A stretch of 64,000 nucleotides of DNA from Methylobacterium sp. NMS14P. GTDB taxonomy: Bacteria > Pseudomonadota > Alphaproteobacteria > Rhizobiales > Beijerinckiaceae. Below the pieces are notes generated by a model. The model saw nothing but the letters and a program-made list of their open reading frames with translations. It had not been told where the DNA came from and did no database searches. Below, piece after piece: positions 33,945-42,849 of this stretch. Position numbers and translations under genes: made by a program. Every line of letters begins with the position of its first letter. The first letter of the stretch is position 1. The DNA lies in the NCBI RefSeq assembly GCF_028583545.1, contig NZ_CP087107.1, positions 258,501 through 322,500 on the forward strand, read 5' to 3'.

Positions 33945-35009
33945 ATGGAAGCGATCGTCCCGACCGATGGTACGGCGCGCCGCGGCGTGCGACGCCGTAT
34001 CGGTCTGCTCTACCTCGTCCTGATCGCGGCCAACATCGCGGCCTGGATGTGGGCCTACAGCCTGTTCGCCGGCCAGCCGGCGCTGCTCTCGACCGCGCTG
34101 CTGGCCTACGTCTTCGGGTTGCGCCACGCGGTCGATCCCGACCACATCGCGGCGATCGACAACGTCACCCGCAAGCTGATGCAGGCGGGCCAGCGGCCGG
34201 TCTCGGTCGGCTTCTGGTTCGCGCTCGGCCACTCCACCGTCGTGGTGGTGGCCGCGGCCGCGGTGGCGCTGGCCGCGACCAGCCTGATCACGGCCTCGGA
34301 GGGCTACCGGGAACTCGGCGGCCTGATCGGCACCGGCGTCTCGGCCGCCTTCCTGATCCTCATCGGCCTCGTCAACCTCGTCGTCCTCGCGGGCGTCTGG
34401 CGCGCGTTCCGGCAAGTGCGCCGCACCGGCCGCTACGTCGAGGCCGACTTCGACATGCTGCTGGCCAACCAGGGCGTTCTCGCCCGGATCCTGCGGCCCC
34501 TCTTCCGCCTCGTGACGCGCTCCTGGCACATGTACCCGCTGGGCCTGCTCTTCGCGCTCGGCTTCGACACCGCCACGGAGGTGAGCCTCTTCGGGCTCTC
34601 GGCCGCCCAGGCCAGCCAGGGCACCGACCTCTGGACGATCCTGGTCTTCCCGGCGCTGTTCACCGCCGGGATGACGCTGGTCGACGCGACCGACGGCGTG
34701 CTGATGCTCGGCGCCTACAGCTGGGCCTATGTCCAGCCCATGCGGAAGCTGTTCTACAACCTCACCATCACCCTGGTATCGGTGGCGGTCGCGCTGGTGG
34801 TCGGAACGCTGGAGGCGCTGAACCTCCTGGCGGACAAGCTCAACCTTCAGGGCTGGCTCTGGCAGCGGATCGCCGCGGTCAACGACCATTTCGGCGTGCT
34901 CGGCTTCGGAATCGTCGGGCTCTTCGCGGCGGCGTGGCTCCTGTCGTTCCTCATCTACCGCCTCGGCCGGTTCGACCGGATCGAGGTCAAACCGGCCGAT
35001 ATCCCCTGA
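33945..35009 (+). CDS. Nickel/cobalt transporter, NiCoT (HoxN/NixA) family
   Basis: 354 residues with about eight membrane helices. The NiCoT signature in TM2 is seen as RHAVDPDHIAAIDN, and the second signature as LGFDTATEVSLFG. These His/Asp residues bind Ni2+ or Co2+ during high-affinity uptake across the inner membrane. The usual HAVDADHI has a Pro in place of Ala here. It lies 226 bp downstream of the TonB receptor on the same strand and may work with it to import nickel or cobalt. The ATG at 33945 is chosen over an upstream extension with Arg-rich composition. Confidence 0.93.
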   Translation: MEAIVPTDGTARRGVRRRIGLLYLVLIAANIAAWMWAYSLFAGQPALLSTALLAYVFGLRHAVDPDHIAAIDNVTRKLMQAGQRPVSVGFWFALGHSTVVVVAAAAVALAATSLITASEGYRELGGLIGTGVSAAFLILIGLVNLVVLAGVWRAFRQVRRTGRYVEADFDMLLANQGVLARILRPLFRLVTRSWHMYPLGLLFALGFDTATEVSLFGLSAAQASQGTDLWTILVFPALFTAGMTLVDATDGVLMLGAYSWAYVQPMRKLFYNLTITLVSVAVALVVGTLEALNLLADKLNLQGWLWQRIAAVNDHFGVLGFGIVGLFAAAWLLSFLIYRLGRFDRIEVKPADIP

Positions 35010-35097
35010 CCGTCGTCGGCCGTGCCCACGCGGGACGTCCGGCGCCGGTGAGCGGGACCGACATCGGGGCGTGCCGGATGCGCGACGCGGGCCGAAC

Positions 35098-35346
35098 CTA
35101 CTCGGCCGCCTCGCTCAGCCTCAGGCCGGTGAAAGTCAGCGTCGCCGTGTAGATCGGCGCGCCCGCCGCATCCCGGACTACCACCGTGTAGGTTTGCCTG
35201 TCCCCGTCGCTCGGGATCTCCCATCGCGCGACGTCCGGGAGGGAGATCATCGCTTCTCTGCGCGCGGCGTCGAAGTCGGCGCACTCGGTCCCGTCCACGT
35301 CGCGCTGCAGCTGACCGTCGTGGATATCGAAGAAATAGCGCGGCAC
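35098..35346 (-). CDS. DUF6894 family small protein
   Basis: 82 residues. Opens MPRYFFDIHDGQLQRDVDG and continues CADFDAARREAMISLPDV, the pattern of DUF6894, a small family abundant in Methylobacterium and relatives. The function is unknown. It is convergent with the NiCoT gene. Its C-terminal half (YTVVVRDAAGAPIYTATLTF) forms predicted beta strands. Confidence 0.85.
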   Translation of the reverse strand: MPRYFFDIHDGQLQRDVDGTECADFDAARREAMISLPDVARWEIPSDGDRQTYTVVVRDAAGAPIYTATLTFTGLRLSEAAE

Positions 35347-35971
35347 CCACGCCTCCGTGACTGGCTTCCCCTCACGAAAGCTAACCGGGATCAGAAACGC
35401 CGGTTCTCGGTGCCCGATCCGCGCCGCGCCCGTCCTCGCGGCCAGGGCGGGAGTTCGGCGCGGAACTCACGGTCGCGCTTCCGGCGAGAGGTCCGGCGGC
35501 GACCCGAGAGGGCGTCGCGCGGGCCCCTGCCGTCATCGCCTCAGGCGGCCCGCACGGTGGTCAGAGAGCGGCCACCTCCTCCGACAGATTCTCGGATTGC
35601 CGTGACCGTTCCGACGCCGACCTCACGGCGCGATAACCCGGGTCTATACCGCAGAGGACCGTCTTCGCGACCGCGTCCGCTTTGACTGACGGGAAGGCGG
35701 TGTCTCGCGCCTCCGCCACGGATCGTCGGACGATGCGAGCGGCGGGATTGACCGGGCATCCCGTGCTGTCTCGGATCGCGCGTCCCGACGTGTCGACCGG
35801 CGGTCGAACAGGTCGTGGCGCAGCCGGGTCATCCCCCCGAACGGACACGTCGCACGCGGCCTGGATCCGAACTCAGAGCGCCGCGAAGGCGCGCGGCACG
35901 ACGAGTCCGCTTCGGCAACTCCGGGGCGGGCGCGTGACCTTGGAATGGCGGTCGCGGCGCCCGGGACTGTC
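35347..35971. other. Intergenic region, nothing recognised
   Basis: 625 bases. Several open frames cross it but none has a convincing ribosome site or domain. The least implausible is a 95-residue minus-strand frame at 35561-35848, which I do not support. Confidence 0.5.
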
Positions 35972-36235
35972 TCAGCGGTCTCTCGTCTTCAGGGTACGAG
36001 AGTCCTGCGTCTTGTTCCCGTCGTCGGCCGGCGAGGCTCCCGGAACGCCGGTGTTGCCCGAGCCTCCGCCCCTCTCTCCGCTCTTCATCTGATCACCGTG
36101 CTGCATCCGCTGCTCGCCCGACCCGGAAGGAGCTGGCCCGGATGTCGATCCTCCCGCGGCGCCCTGTGCCGTCGCCGCGCCGGTCGCCCCGAGAAGGAGC
36201 GACGACACGAGGACAAAGATCCGGATTGAGGTCAT
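35972..36235 (-). CDS. Small secreted protein of unknown function
   Basis: 87 residues. A clear Sec signal peptide MTSIRIFVLVSSLLLGATGA ends near ATAQG. The mature part is short, Gly/Ser/Pro-rich and probably disordered (SGPAPSGSGEQRMQHGDQMK). TTTCAGGAGAGC just upstream supplies a good ribosome site, which fixes the start although the frame extends to 36295. Low-complexity secreted peptides like this are frequent in Methylobacterium; no function can be given. Confidence 0.7.
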   Translation of the reverse strand: MTSIRIFVLVSSLLLGATGAATAQGAAGGSTSGPAPSGSGEQRMQHGDQMKSGERGGGSGNTGVPGASPADDGNKTQDSRTLKTRDR

Positions 36236-36863
36236 GATGCTCTCCTGAAAACTACCATTGAGCAAGCGCAGAGAGCTGTACAAGTTCCGCAACATCTCGG
36301 AATACGGATCAGAATTTGACGATGTTATGTTTTTCTTATTGAATATTGCGGGTCAGCCTGCCGAAACATCCGACGGCTGGCCGCATGCGCGCGCATCCCG
36401 GACTCCCCGCGGCAACGCCCGCAGGACTTCCGACGCGACGCGGCGGACTGGGCTGACAGCGGTGCGGAGAACCGGTGGAACCGGCGCGCCGACGATGCCG
36501 GCACAAAATAACCGCCGCGGCCGAAGCCGGGCGGTCCAGGTGGTCTCGGGATGTCCAGAGTTAGACGATCGCGAGCCTCGCTTAATCCGCGCCGCGCGGA
36601 GCGGCCCGCCGTGCCGAACACACCGGCCGCGTCGTCCGGCGGGTTTCGTCGTGCTGGGACGCTCGCACGCTAGGTCCGCGTCGTCGGCGGCGATGCCGAC
36701 GCGTCGGTGCTGATGCGCGTCCGCGACGAGGACCGGCGACCCATATAACCCTCGCGGACGCGCGGGCCTCCGGGACGTCGTCCGAGACGGCGCGGGGATC
36801 CTGCGAAGCAGTGGGTCAAAGCGGTGTCTGCCGATCTGAGCCGCGCGAAGCCAGGGGACGAGG
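36236..36863. other. Intergenic region with AT-rich promoter-like stretch
   Basis: 628 bases without a supported gene. Bases 36295-36350 are unusually AT-rich for the window and likely hold promoter elements for the secreted-protein gene. The remainder holds only Arg-rich open frames. Confidence 0.45.
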
Positions 36864-37139
36864 ATGATCGAGACGGTGCGCGACAATGTCGAGCAAGGCC
36901 GGTTCGAGTTGCAGGTCGGCGGCGACGTCGCCTTCGCGACCTACCGGCGCGAACCGGGCCGGCTCGTCATCGGCTACGTCTACGCGCCGCCGGTCCTGCG
37001 CGGCACTGGGGCCGCCGCGCGGCTCATGGAGGCGGTTGCGGCGCACGCGCGCGCCGAGGGCGATCGGATCGTGCCCTTGTGCGGCTACGCCCGGGCGTGG
37101 CTGCGCGGGCACCGGGCGCATCGCGACCTGCTCGCGTGA
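36864..37139 (+). CDS. Small GNAT-like N-acetyltransferase (COG2388 type)
   Basis: 91 residues. The minimal acetyltransferase fold of the YjdJ group is seen: LQVGGDVAFATYRREPGRLV, then GYVYAPPVLRGTGAAARLME (acetyl-CoA loop RGTGAA) and VPLCGYARAWLRGHRAHRDL at the end. These proteins likely acetylate small molecules or protein N-termini; the substrate is unknown. The ATG follows GGGGACGAGG. It stands alone on its strand. Confidence 0.85.
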   Translation: MIETVRDNVEQGRFELQVGGDVAFATYRREPGRLVIGYVYAPPVLRGTGAAARLMEAVAAHARAEGDRIVPLCGYARAWLRGHRAHRDLLA

Positions 37140-37223
37140 GCGCGCGATCAGGCGCGCGCCACGGCGGCTCGCCCGAGTTCCCGTCGCCGCCCGCCGCGCC
37201 CGGCCCGCGATCGGGTGCCCGGT

Positions 37224-38549
37224 TTACGGCATCCGTTGCGCCGCATGCCGCCGCCGGCGCTGGACGGCCTCGCGGACATGGGTGACGAGCAGTGCGACGA
37301 GGCGGATCTCGACGCTCTCCGTCCGCCGATGGGCCTCCATCCGGATCGTCTCCGCCGCGAGCGCGTCGGCCTCCCGTTCCAGCTGATCGAGCTCGGCCGG
37401 ATCGGCACTCGAGACGGACAGCCAGATCTCCAGGAGGCGCATGACCCGGGTGGGCGGCTGCTGCGGCCGGAAGCGCCGATACAGGCCGATGCCCGCCGCG
37501 CCGAGCGAGGCCGCCGCGCTGATCATGAGCCCGACCCAGTAGGCCGCGTTCTGCGCCTGATCGCTCAGGCTGGGCTGGTTTCCGGTCAGGTACGCCGTGG
37601 CGCCCGGATGGATCGGCAGCGCCTGGACCTTGTCGTCGGTGTCGGGGGCCTCGATGCCGGCCAGATCGTCGTCGAGCGCGACGAGCCGCGGCTTGCCGGT
37701 GAGAACCTCGCGGGTGATCTCGCCCGCCAGCCAGTCCGGCATGGCGCCGCGGGCCACGAGCCGGTGACTGACGGATAGCGTGGTGATGTCGTCGCCCGGT
37801 GCCGGCAGGGAGCCGAGGAACGCGCCCTTGGGCACGTCGATCGTGTCGAGCACGGGGTGCTCCTTGGCGATCGCCGCCGCCTCGTCGACCTCGAACAGCT
37901 TCACCGCCCCGGAGCCTTTGCGCAGCGCTGTGAAGAGCGGCAGCCACAGCGCGCTGCCGACCGGGGCCACCACGAACACCGAACCGATCTGGCGGCTGCG
38001 GGCGGCCTCCGTCAGCTGATCGATCGTCAGGATCCTGCGATGCACGCTGCTCGGGGGGATGCCGAAATGCGTCAGGATCAGGTCGAGCAGGCGCGGGTCG
38101 AGCTTCCGCCCGTCGAGGAGCCCGATGGTGCTGCCCCGCAGCTTGGCCACGCTGTCGACGGCGCTGCCCCCGGGCGCGACGAAGACCACCGCGTCGCGGC
38201 GCAGGATGACGAGGGTCTGCCCGTCCTTCGGCGCGGCATCGCTGCGCACCAGGGCGAGCTGGGTCTCGCCCTTGTCCAGGGCCGCCGACGCCCCGAGGCG
38301 ATCCGGCTCGAAGATCGTCCGGATGCGCACCCGCGGATGCTGGGTCTCGAAGAGCTGCGTCAGGGCCTGGGCGGCCTCCCGGTCCTCGGTGCTGGTCTTG
38401 GCGACCGCGATGTCGAGGGAGAGCAGGCCGAGGAGGAGATGGACGAGCAGGGCGACGATGGCGGCCCCGGCGATGACCCCGAGGACGATGATGGTCGTTC
38501 TGGAACGCCGGATCATCCGTGCCGCGCTGATCTGCCGATCCGCCAGCAT
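37224..38549 (-). CDS. Membrane-anchored TAXI-family solute-binding protein
   Basis: 441 residues. A hydrophobic anchor at residues 18-42 (TIIVLGVIAGAAIVALLVHL) is followed by a two-lobed binding domain of the TAXI/NMT1-like type (LALVRSDAAP, AKLRGSTIGLLDGRKLDP). A second membrane helix occurs near residues 343-364 (AAYWVGLMISAAASLGAAGI), then an 80-residue helical cytoplasmic tail. Ordinary TAXI proteins are secreted and feed TRAP permeases. No TRAP permease gene is nearby, so this variant may sense a ligand or serve a distant transporter. The ATG at 38549 or one at 38516 could be the start; neither has a good ribosome site. Confidence 0.78.
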   Translation of the reverse strand: MLADRQISAARMIRRSRTTIIVLGVIAGAAIVALLVHLLLGLLSLDIAVAKTSTEDREAAQALTQLFETQHPRVRIRTIFEPDRLGASAALDKGETQLALVRSDAAPKDGQTLVILRRDAVVFVAPGGSAVDSVAKLRGSTIGLLDGRKLDPRLLDLILTHFGIPPSSVHRRILTIDQLTEAARSRQIGSVFVVAPVGSALWLPLFTALRKGSGAVKLFEVDEAAAIAKEHPVLDTIDVPKGAFLGSLPAPGDDITTLSVSHRLVARGAMPDWLAGEITREVLTGKPRLVALDDDLAGIEAPDTDDKVQALPIHPGATAYLTGNQPSLSDQAQNAAYWVGLMISAAASLGAAGIGLYRRFRPQQPPTRVMRLLEIWLSVSSADPAELDQLEREADALAAETIRMEAHRRTESVEIRLVALLVTHVREAVQRRRRHAAQRMP

Positions 38550-38637
38550 AGCGCGATCGCGCGGCCCAGTCTGCCGCGCGCCGACAGGATCGGACGACGC
38601 CCCGCCCCGTGATCGATCGGGCGGCGGCGCGCCGCGA

Positions 38638-39246
38638 TCAGTTCATGTGGCGGTGCCGGTCCTGGACCTCCTGTAGGGCGAGCTTGCGGCCGAGCGTCAT
38701 CAGCAGCGCGTCGGCCCGCACCTTCAGCTCCGCGTCCCCCAGCTCGCTGATCGCGTACATCGCCGCGATGGCGTGATCCGCCGCCTGTTCCAGGGGTGTC
38801 GCCTCCGGATACGGCGCGGCCTCGTCGGCGATGTCCTCCAGCATCCGCATCCGGGTGATGTCCAGGAGGATGCCGCTGCCGCCCCGCGGCCGTCCGACAT
38901 GGTCGCCGGAGAAGCGGCCGCGCACCAGGACCCAGCGCGTCTGACCGTCCACGGAGGTCACCCGATGCTCGGCGAGGTACGGGGTGCCCTCGCGAGCACT
39001 GCGCCGGATCAGGTCCTCGACCCGCTCTCGGTCGTTCGCGTGGATGCTGTTGAGGTAGCGGGCGAGCGGAACGCCCTCCTCCGCTTCGACCGGATCGACG
39101 TTGTAGACCAGGGCGACGAAGGCGTCGGCGCGCACCCGGTCGAGGCCCGCATCCCATTCCCAGCGGCCGACGACGTCGAGCGCGTCGAGCGCGGTCTGGA
39201 AGCTTTCCGTGGTTGTTTGCCCGTCTAGGGGCTTAAAAGCTGCCAC
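38638..39246 (-). CDS. PAS-domain protein
   Basis: 202 residues. A PAS fold of the PAS_3 type spans about residues 15-135: VVGRWEWDAGLDRVRADAFV, the loop LNSIHANDRERVEDLIRRS and HRVTSVDGQTRWVLVRGRF, then GILLDITRMRMLED. A helical C-terminal segment of 65 residues has no kinase, GGDEF or DNA-binding motif. It may be a stand-alone sensor or partner protein. It lies 88 bp upstream of the TAXI-type protein on the same strand, so the two could act together. Confidence 0.82.
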   Translation of the reverse strand: MAAFKPLDGQTTTESFQTALDALDVVGRWEWDAGLDRVRADAFVALVYNVDPVEAEEGVPLARYLNSIHANDRERVEDLIRRSAREGTPYLAEHRVTSVDGQTRWVLVRGRFSGDHVGRPRGGSGILLDITRMRMLEDIADEAAPYPEATPLEQAADHAIAAMYAISELGDAELKVRADALLMTLGRKLALQEVQDRHRHMN

Positions 39247-39485
39247 CCGAGCACCTGTGTTCTGTTAACTATAACATAGGTTGGTCCCAAAATTCTGCAA
39301 CCGCAAGGGGTGTGGCTCTGATAGCAAACAACTGTGGCGTGCCGGACACGGGGTCGCGCGACGGGCTGTCGGGGGCCGCTCGCTTCGTCCTCAGCTCCTA
39401 GGGTCGCCGTGTTCCGTGAAACGCGGCTCGCCGAGCCGGCTGCCCGCGCCAGCCGCACTTGCCGATCCGAGCCAGAACACCCATC

Positions 39486-39752
39486 ATGACCACAGTGGTC
39501 ACGGAGGGTGCCTTGCAGGAGATTCAGCTTCGGGACGCCAAGGCAACGCTGTCGGCCGTCATCGACCAGGCCAAGCAGGGCGAGCCCTCGATCATCACGC
39601 GTCATGGCCGGCCCGAGGCCGTGCTGCTCAGCTTCGAGGACTGGCAGAGGCTGTCCCGCGTCCCGTCGTTCGGCCGCCTGCTCATGGCCGCGCCCGTCGC
39701 GGCGGACGACCTCCCCTCCCCGTCCGGTGGGCTCAGAAGCTCCGAGCTGTGA
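39486..39752 (+). CDS. Phd/YefM family antitoxin
   Basis: 88 residues. The N-terminal DNA-binding segment matches the family: IQLRDAKATLSAVIDQAKQG then PSIITRHGRPEAVLLSFEDW. The C-terminal tail, which should wrap the toxin, is Pro/Ser-rich. It neutralises the PIN-domain toxin encoded 4 bp downstream and represses the pair's promoter. The ATG at 39486 is chosen; an in-frame upstream codon would add nine residues. Confidence 0.9.
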   Translation: MTTVVTEGALQEIQLRDAKATLSAVIDQAKQGEPSIITRHGRPEAVLLSFEDWQRLSRVPSFGRLLMAAPVAADDLPSPSGGLRSSEL

Positions 39753-39756
39753 CGCC

Positions 39757-40203
39757 GTGTACCTCGTCGACACCAACGTCCTCTCGGCCGGCGCGCCGAC
39801 CAAGGCCGTTCCGGCCGTCGAACTGATCGACTGGATGGACCGGAACAGCGCCGGGCTCCACCTCTCCGTCGTCACGATCGCCGAGATCGAGGACGGCATC
39901 GCGAAGAGCCGCAGGGAGGGCGCCGCGCGCAAGGCGGAGCGTTTGGCGGAGTGGCTGGAGACCTTGCTGCACCTGTACGCCGCCAAGGTTCTCCCGATCG
40001 ATCTCGCCGTCGCGCGCCACATCGGCGGGTTGTCCGATCTGGCGCGCGGCCAGGGGCACGCACCCGGCTTCGCGGACCTCGCGATCGCCGCCACGGCGCG
40101 CTGCAACGGCTGGACGGTTCTCACCCGGAATGTGCGGCACTTCGCGCCGCTGGGCGTTCCCGCGTGCGATCCCTTCGTGGCGCTGCCAGCCGATCGGCGG
40201 TGA
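39757..40203 (+). CDS. PIN-domain ribonuclease toxin (VapC/FitB-like)
   Basis: 148 residues from a GTG at 39757, 4 bp after the antitoxin stop. The PIN metal site is visible: Asp5 in YLVDTNVLSAG, Glu43 in VVTIAEIEDG, and Asp107 in GFADLAIAATA. The last acidic position lies in the VLTRNVRHFAPLG segment, where the family's usual NxxDF is NVRHF, so one ligand is weaker or absent. It should cleave RNA, often tRNA, when the antitoxin is degraded. Paired type II toxin-antitoxin module. Confidence 0.9.
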   Translation: MYLVDTNVLSAGAPTKAVPAVELIDWMDRNSAGLHLSVVTIAEIEDGIAKSRREGAARKAERLAEWLETLLHLYAAKVLPIDLAVARHIGGLSDLARGQGHAPGFADLAIAATARCNGWTVLTRNVRHFAPLGVPACDPFVALPADRR

Positions 40204-40257
40204 CGGCGTTGCGCCTGTCGCCACTGGGCAGCGACGGCGTGCCGATCGACCCCGGGG

Positions 40258-40869
40258 CTATCGGGGCGGTGCGCGGAACTCGGCCGTGAGGTCCGCGAAG
40301 GCTGCCTGCAGGAAGGTGTCCACGGCCCGATCTCCGCCCGCCTGGACCCAGGCCTCGATCGCGAGGCGCATCGCACCGAGCGACCCCATGGCGACGAGGC
40401 GCAGCGCGGCGCTGCGGGCCGGATCCGGCCAGCGCTCGATCAGCGCGGCATGCAGGGCCTGCTCGTGCAGACCGTAGGCCGCCTGCTTGCGGGCCTTCAG
40501 GGACTCGCTGGACCGCATGACGCGGTCGATGCTGATGAACTCCCGGGTCCGGAACCCCGTCGACAGCGTCAGCAGGGCGTCGCGAACGACCTCGACCGGG
40601 ACCTTGCCCTCCGGTTGGGCCAGGACAGCCTTGCGCAGCGACGCACCGAAGCCGCGCATCTGCCAATCCAGCAGAATCTCTTCCTTTGACTTGAAGTAGT
40701 AGAAGAACGTCCGACGCGAGATGCCGGCCGCCTCGGCGATGGAGTCCAGGGTCGTGGCCTCGTAGCCGTGCTGGCTGAACAACCTCAGGCCGGTCTCGGC
40801 GATCCGTTCCAGTGTCTCCTGCCGCTTTCGCGCGCGCAGGCTGCCGGGCTTCGGTGGCGGGCTTCCCAT
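40258..40869 (-). CDS. TetR/AcrR family transcriptional regulator
   Basis: 203 residues from ATG 40869. The HTH (LDSIAEAAGISRRTFFYYFK, residues 41-60) is a close match to the family. The C-terminal part (AYGLHEQALHAALIERW) resembles the TetR_C_17 type of acyl-substituted regulator. It is divergent from a secreted alpha/beta hydrolase across 225 bp containing two 15-bp dyads next to its start, probably its own operators. An ATG at 40920 would overlap the first operator and is rejected. Confidence 0.9.
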   Translation of the reverse strand: MGSPPPKPGSLRARKRQETLERIAETGLRLFSQHGYEATTLDSIAEAAGISRRTFFYYFKSKEEILLDWQMRGFGASLRKAVLAQPEGKVPVEVVRDALLTLSTGFRTREFISIDRVMRSSESLKARKQAAYGLHEQALHAALIERWPDPARSAALRLVAMGSLGAMRLAIEAWVQAGGDRAVDTFLQAAFADLTAEFRAPPR

Positions 40870-40905
40870 GCCGGCGTTGTCGCATGCGATTTCGCACTTG
40901 CAAAG

Positions 40906-40944
40906 TTGCACGCGGTGCAATTATATTTTTTGCACCGAGTGCGA
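40906..40944. promoter_or_regulatory. Paired TetR operators
   Basis: A perfect 15-bp dyad TTGCAC-gcg-GTGCAA (40906-40920) is followed 24 bp later by a near copy TTGCAC-cga-GTGCGA (40930-40944). An AT-rich promoter-like run lies between them. A further TTGCAC half-site starts at 40950. The sites overlap the likely promoter of the TetR gene and are the best autoregulatory operator candidate. Confidence 0.7.
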
Positions 40945-41094
40945 TTTTCTTGCACGGCGTCGCCGGGTCTCTGGCGGGCTCGGTTGCCGTTGGCGCACGC
41001 GTCGGCGGCCGAAATCTGGCCGGCGCGCTGTGACCGGCGATGCGCAGCCCTGCGGGCCGTCCTGTCACGGCTCCTCTCGCGAAAGCCCTGCCCC

Positions 41095-42180
41095 ATGCTT
41101 GATCGCTCCAGTCCGACAGCGGCACGGCCGACGCACAACCGGCGTCAGGTCGGCGCCATGCTGCTGGGGACCCTGGCAGCGGGTGTGACCCGTCCGGCCG
41201 CTGCGCAGCCTGTCGTGGAGGACGTCCGGACCGTCGACTTCGACTGGGTCGACGAGGCGCGCCAGCGACCGGTGCCGGTACGCCTGTACTGGCCGAACAC
41301 GTCGTCGCTCCGGCGGCGCGTCCCGCTCGTCGTGTTCTCGCACGGGCTCGGGCAGTCCCGGACCGGCTACAGCTATCTCGGTCGGCACTGGTCGTCACAC
41401 GGGGTCGCGAGTCTGCACCTGCAGCACGTCGGCAGCGACACCACCGTGTGGACCGGCAATCCCCTGGCCCTGCTCGACCGGATCGAGCGGGCGGCGCAGG
41501 AACGGGAGGCGATCGCGCGGGCGCGCGACCTGCGCTTCGCCCTGGACCGGATCCTCGTCCAGGACGGGGGGGCTTTCGGAGAGCGGATCGACCCGCGCCG
41601 GATCGTGGCGGCCGGCCACTCCTACGGTGCCAACACGACGCTGATCGCGGCCGGCGCGCGCGTCATCCGCGACGGGCACCCCCTTCAGGCGCGGGACCCG
41701 CGGATCGCGGCCGGCATCGTGATCTCGGCGCCGCCCTTCTACGGCGAGCGCGACCTGCGGGCCGTCCTGGGCGCGGTCGAGATCCCGACCCTGCACGTGA
41801 CGGCGACCGAAGATGTCATCCAGCTGCCAGGTCGCACCTCGCCGTTCAGCGACCGTCTCGCCGTGTACGAGGCGATCGCGACCCCCCGGAAGGCGTTGGC
41901 GGTCTTCCAGGGCGGCTCGCACAGCATCTTCACCGACCGTCCCCTGACCGGCGGTCTGAGCCTGAACCCGCAAGTGAAGGAGGCGACCGCCACCGGGACG
42001 CTGGCCTTTCTCGACCTGGCCTTCCGGGGCGATCCGGAGCCGCTGCGCGCGTGGTCCTCGACCTGGAGCCCGATCCTCGCCGTCGCGCCCGCGGGCTACG
42101 CGAGCGCGTCGCTGGCGCAACCCTCCGTAACGTCCCGCGGACGGGACCGGACGCGCGCGCACCCTGTTCAGCCGCTCTGA
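41095..42180 (+). CDS. Secreted alpha/beta hydrolase
   Basis: 361 residues. A signal-like N-terminus (RRQVGAMLLGTLAAGVTRPA, cleavage near AAAQP) leads to an alpha/beta-hydrolase fold. The oxyanion loop is VVFSHGLGQSR and the nucleophile elbow GHSYGAN with Ser176. The His is likely in GGSHSIF. The early DEARQRPVPVRLYWP resembles chlorophyllase or PAF-acetylhydrolase-type dienelactone hydrolases. It should cleave an ester in the periplasm or outside. Substrate unknown. The divergent TetR gene probably regulates it. Confidence 0.82.
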   Translation: MLDRSSPTAARPTHNRRQVGAMLLGTLAAGVTRPAAAQPVVEDVRTVDFDWVDEARQRPVPVRLYWPNTSSLRRRVPLVVFSHGLGQSRTGYSYLGRHWSSHGVASLHLQHVGSDTTVWTGNPLALLDRIERAAQEREAIARARDLRFALDRILVQDGGAFGERIDPRRIVAAGHSYGANTTLIAAGARVIRDGHPLQARDPRIAAGIVISAPPFYGERDLRAVLGAVEIPTLHVTATEDVIQLPGRTSPFSDRLAVYEAIATPRKALAVFQGGSHSIFTDRPLTGGLSLNPQVKEATATGTLAFLDLAFRGDPEPLRAWSSTWSPILAVAPAGYASASLAQPSVTSRGRDRTRAHPVQPL

Positions 42181-42266
42181 CAGGCGGGTCATCGCCCCCT
42201 TCGGAGCCGAAACCGTGAGCCCGTTCTCGCCGTCGAGGTCGGCGCGCCGGGGCGGCGATCCCCGGG

Positions 42267-42830
42267 TCAGGTCGCCTCGCGCGTCGTCAGGGTGCGCTCG
42301 ACCAGCTCGAGGATCCGCTCCCGGTCCGGCGCGGTCCCGAACAGGATCCGGTAGAGGATCGGCGAGACGACCCCGTCCAGGACCGCCTCGGGGTCCGGGA
42401 AGGCCTCGCCGCGGGCCAGGGCCCGATCCGCGATGATCGCGATCTGATCGCGCGTGAAGCTGCAGCATCGCTGGGCACAGTTCGCGTCCGACGCGGCCAG
42501 AACGTCCCGGATCATCGCCCGCCCCGGCGCGGACGACATCTCGTCCGCGTACTGTTCCGCCCAGGCCTCGAGATCGGTCCGGCCGCTGCCGGTCACGGCC
42601 GGCTCGGCGTCGGGACGCAGCCGCTCGACCGCGACGTCGGCGAACAGCTCGGCGAGCGTGCCCCACCGCCGGTAGATCGTCGACGGCGTCACGCCGGCCG
42701 CGGCGGCCACCAGGGGCACCGTGATCTCCGAACGGTCCGTCCGGGTCAGGAGCTCGCGCACGGCCGCCTGAACCGAGGTCTGCACCCGCGCGCTGCGCCC
42801 GCCCGGGCGCGGTCCCTGCCTCGTCGTCAT
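42267..42830 (-). CDS. TetR/AcrR family transcriptional regulator
   Basis: 187 residues. HTH at about residues 37-57 (TVPLVAAAAGVTPSTIYRRW). The C-terminal part has CAQRCCSFTRDQIAI with three Cys close together, unusual for the family and possibly redox- or ligand-related. It is divergent from an MFS exporter across about 102 bp carrying two matched operators, so it should repress the exporter until a toxic ligand binds. Confidence 0.9.
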   Translation of the reverse strand: MTTRQGPRPGGRSARVQTSVQAAVRELLTRTDRSEITVPLVAAAAGVTPSTIYRRWGTLAELFADVAVERLRPDAEPAVTGSGRTDLEAWAEQYADEMSSAPGRAMIRDVLAASDANCAQRCCSFTRDQIAIIADRALARGEAFPDPEAVLDGVVSPILYRILFGTAPDRERILELVERTLTTREAT

Positions 42831-42849
42831 CCTGCACTCTGCCGTCTAG

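Noticed and set aside
35561..35848. 95-residue minus-strand frame
   Set aside because: No ribosome site, no recognisable domain and composition close to non-coding frames.
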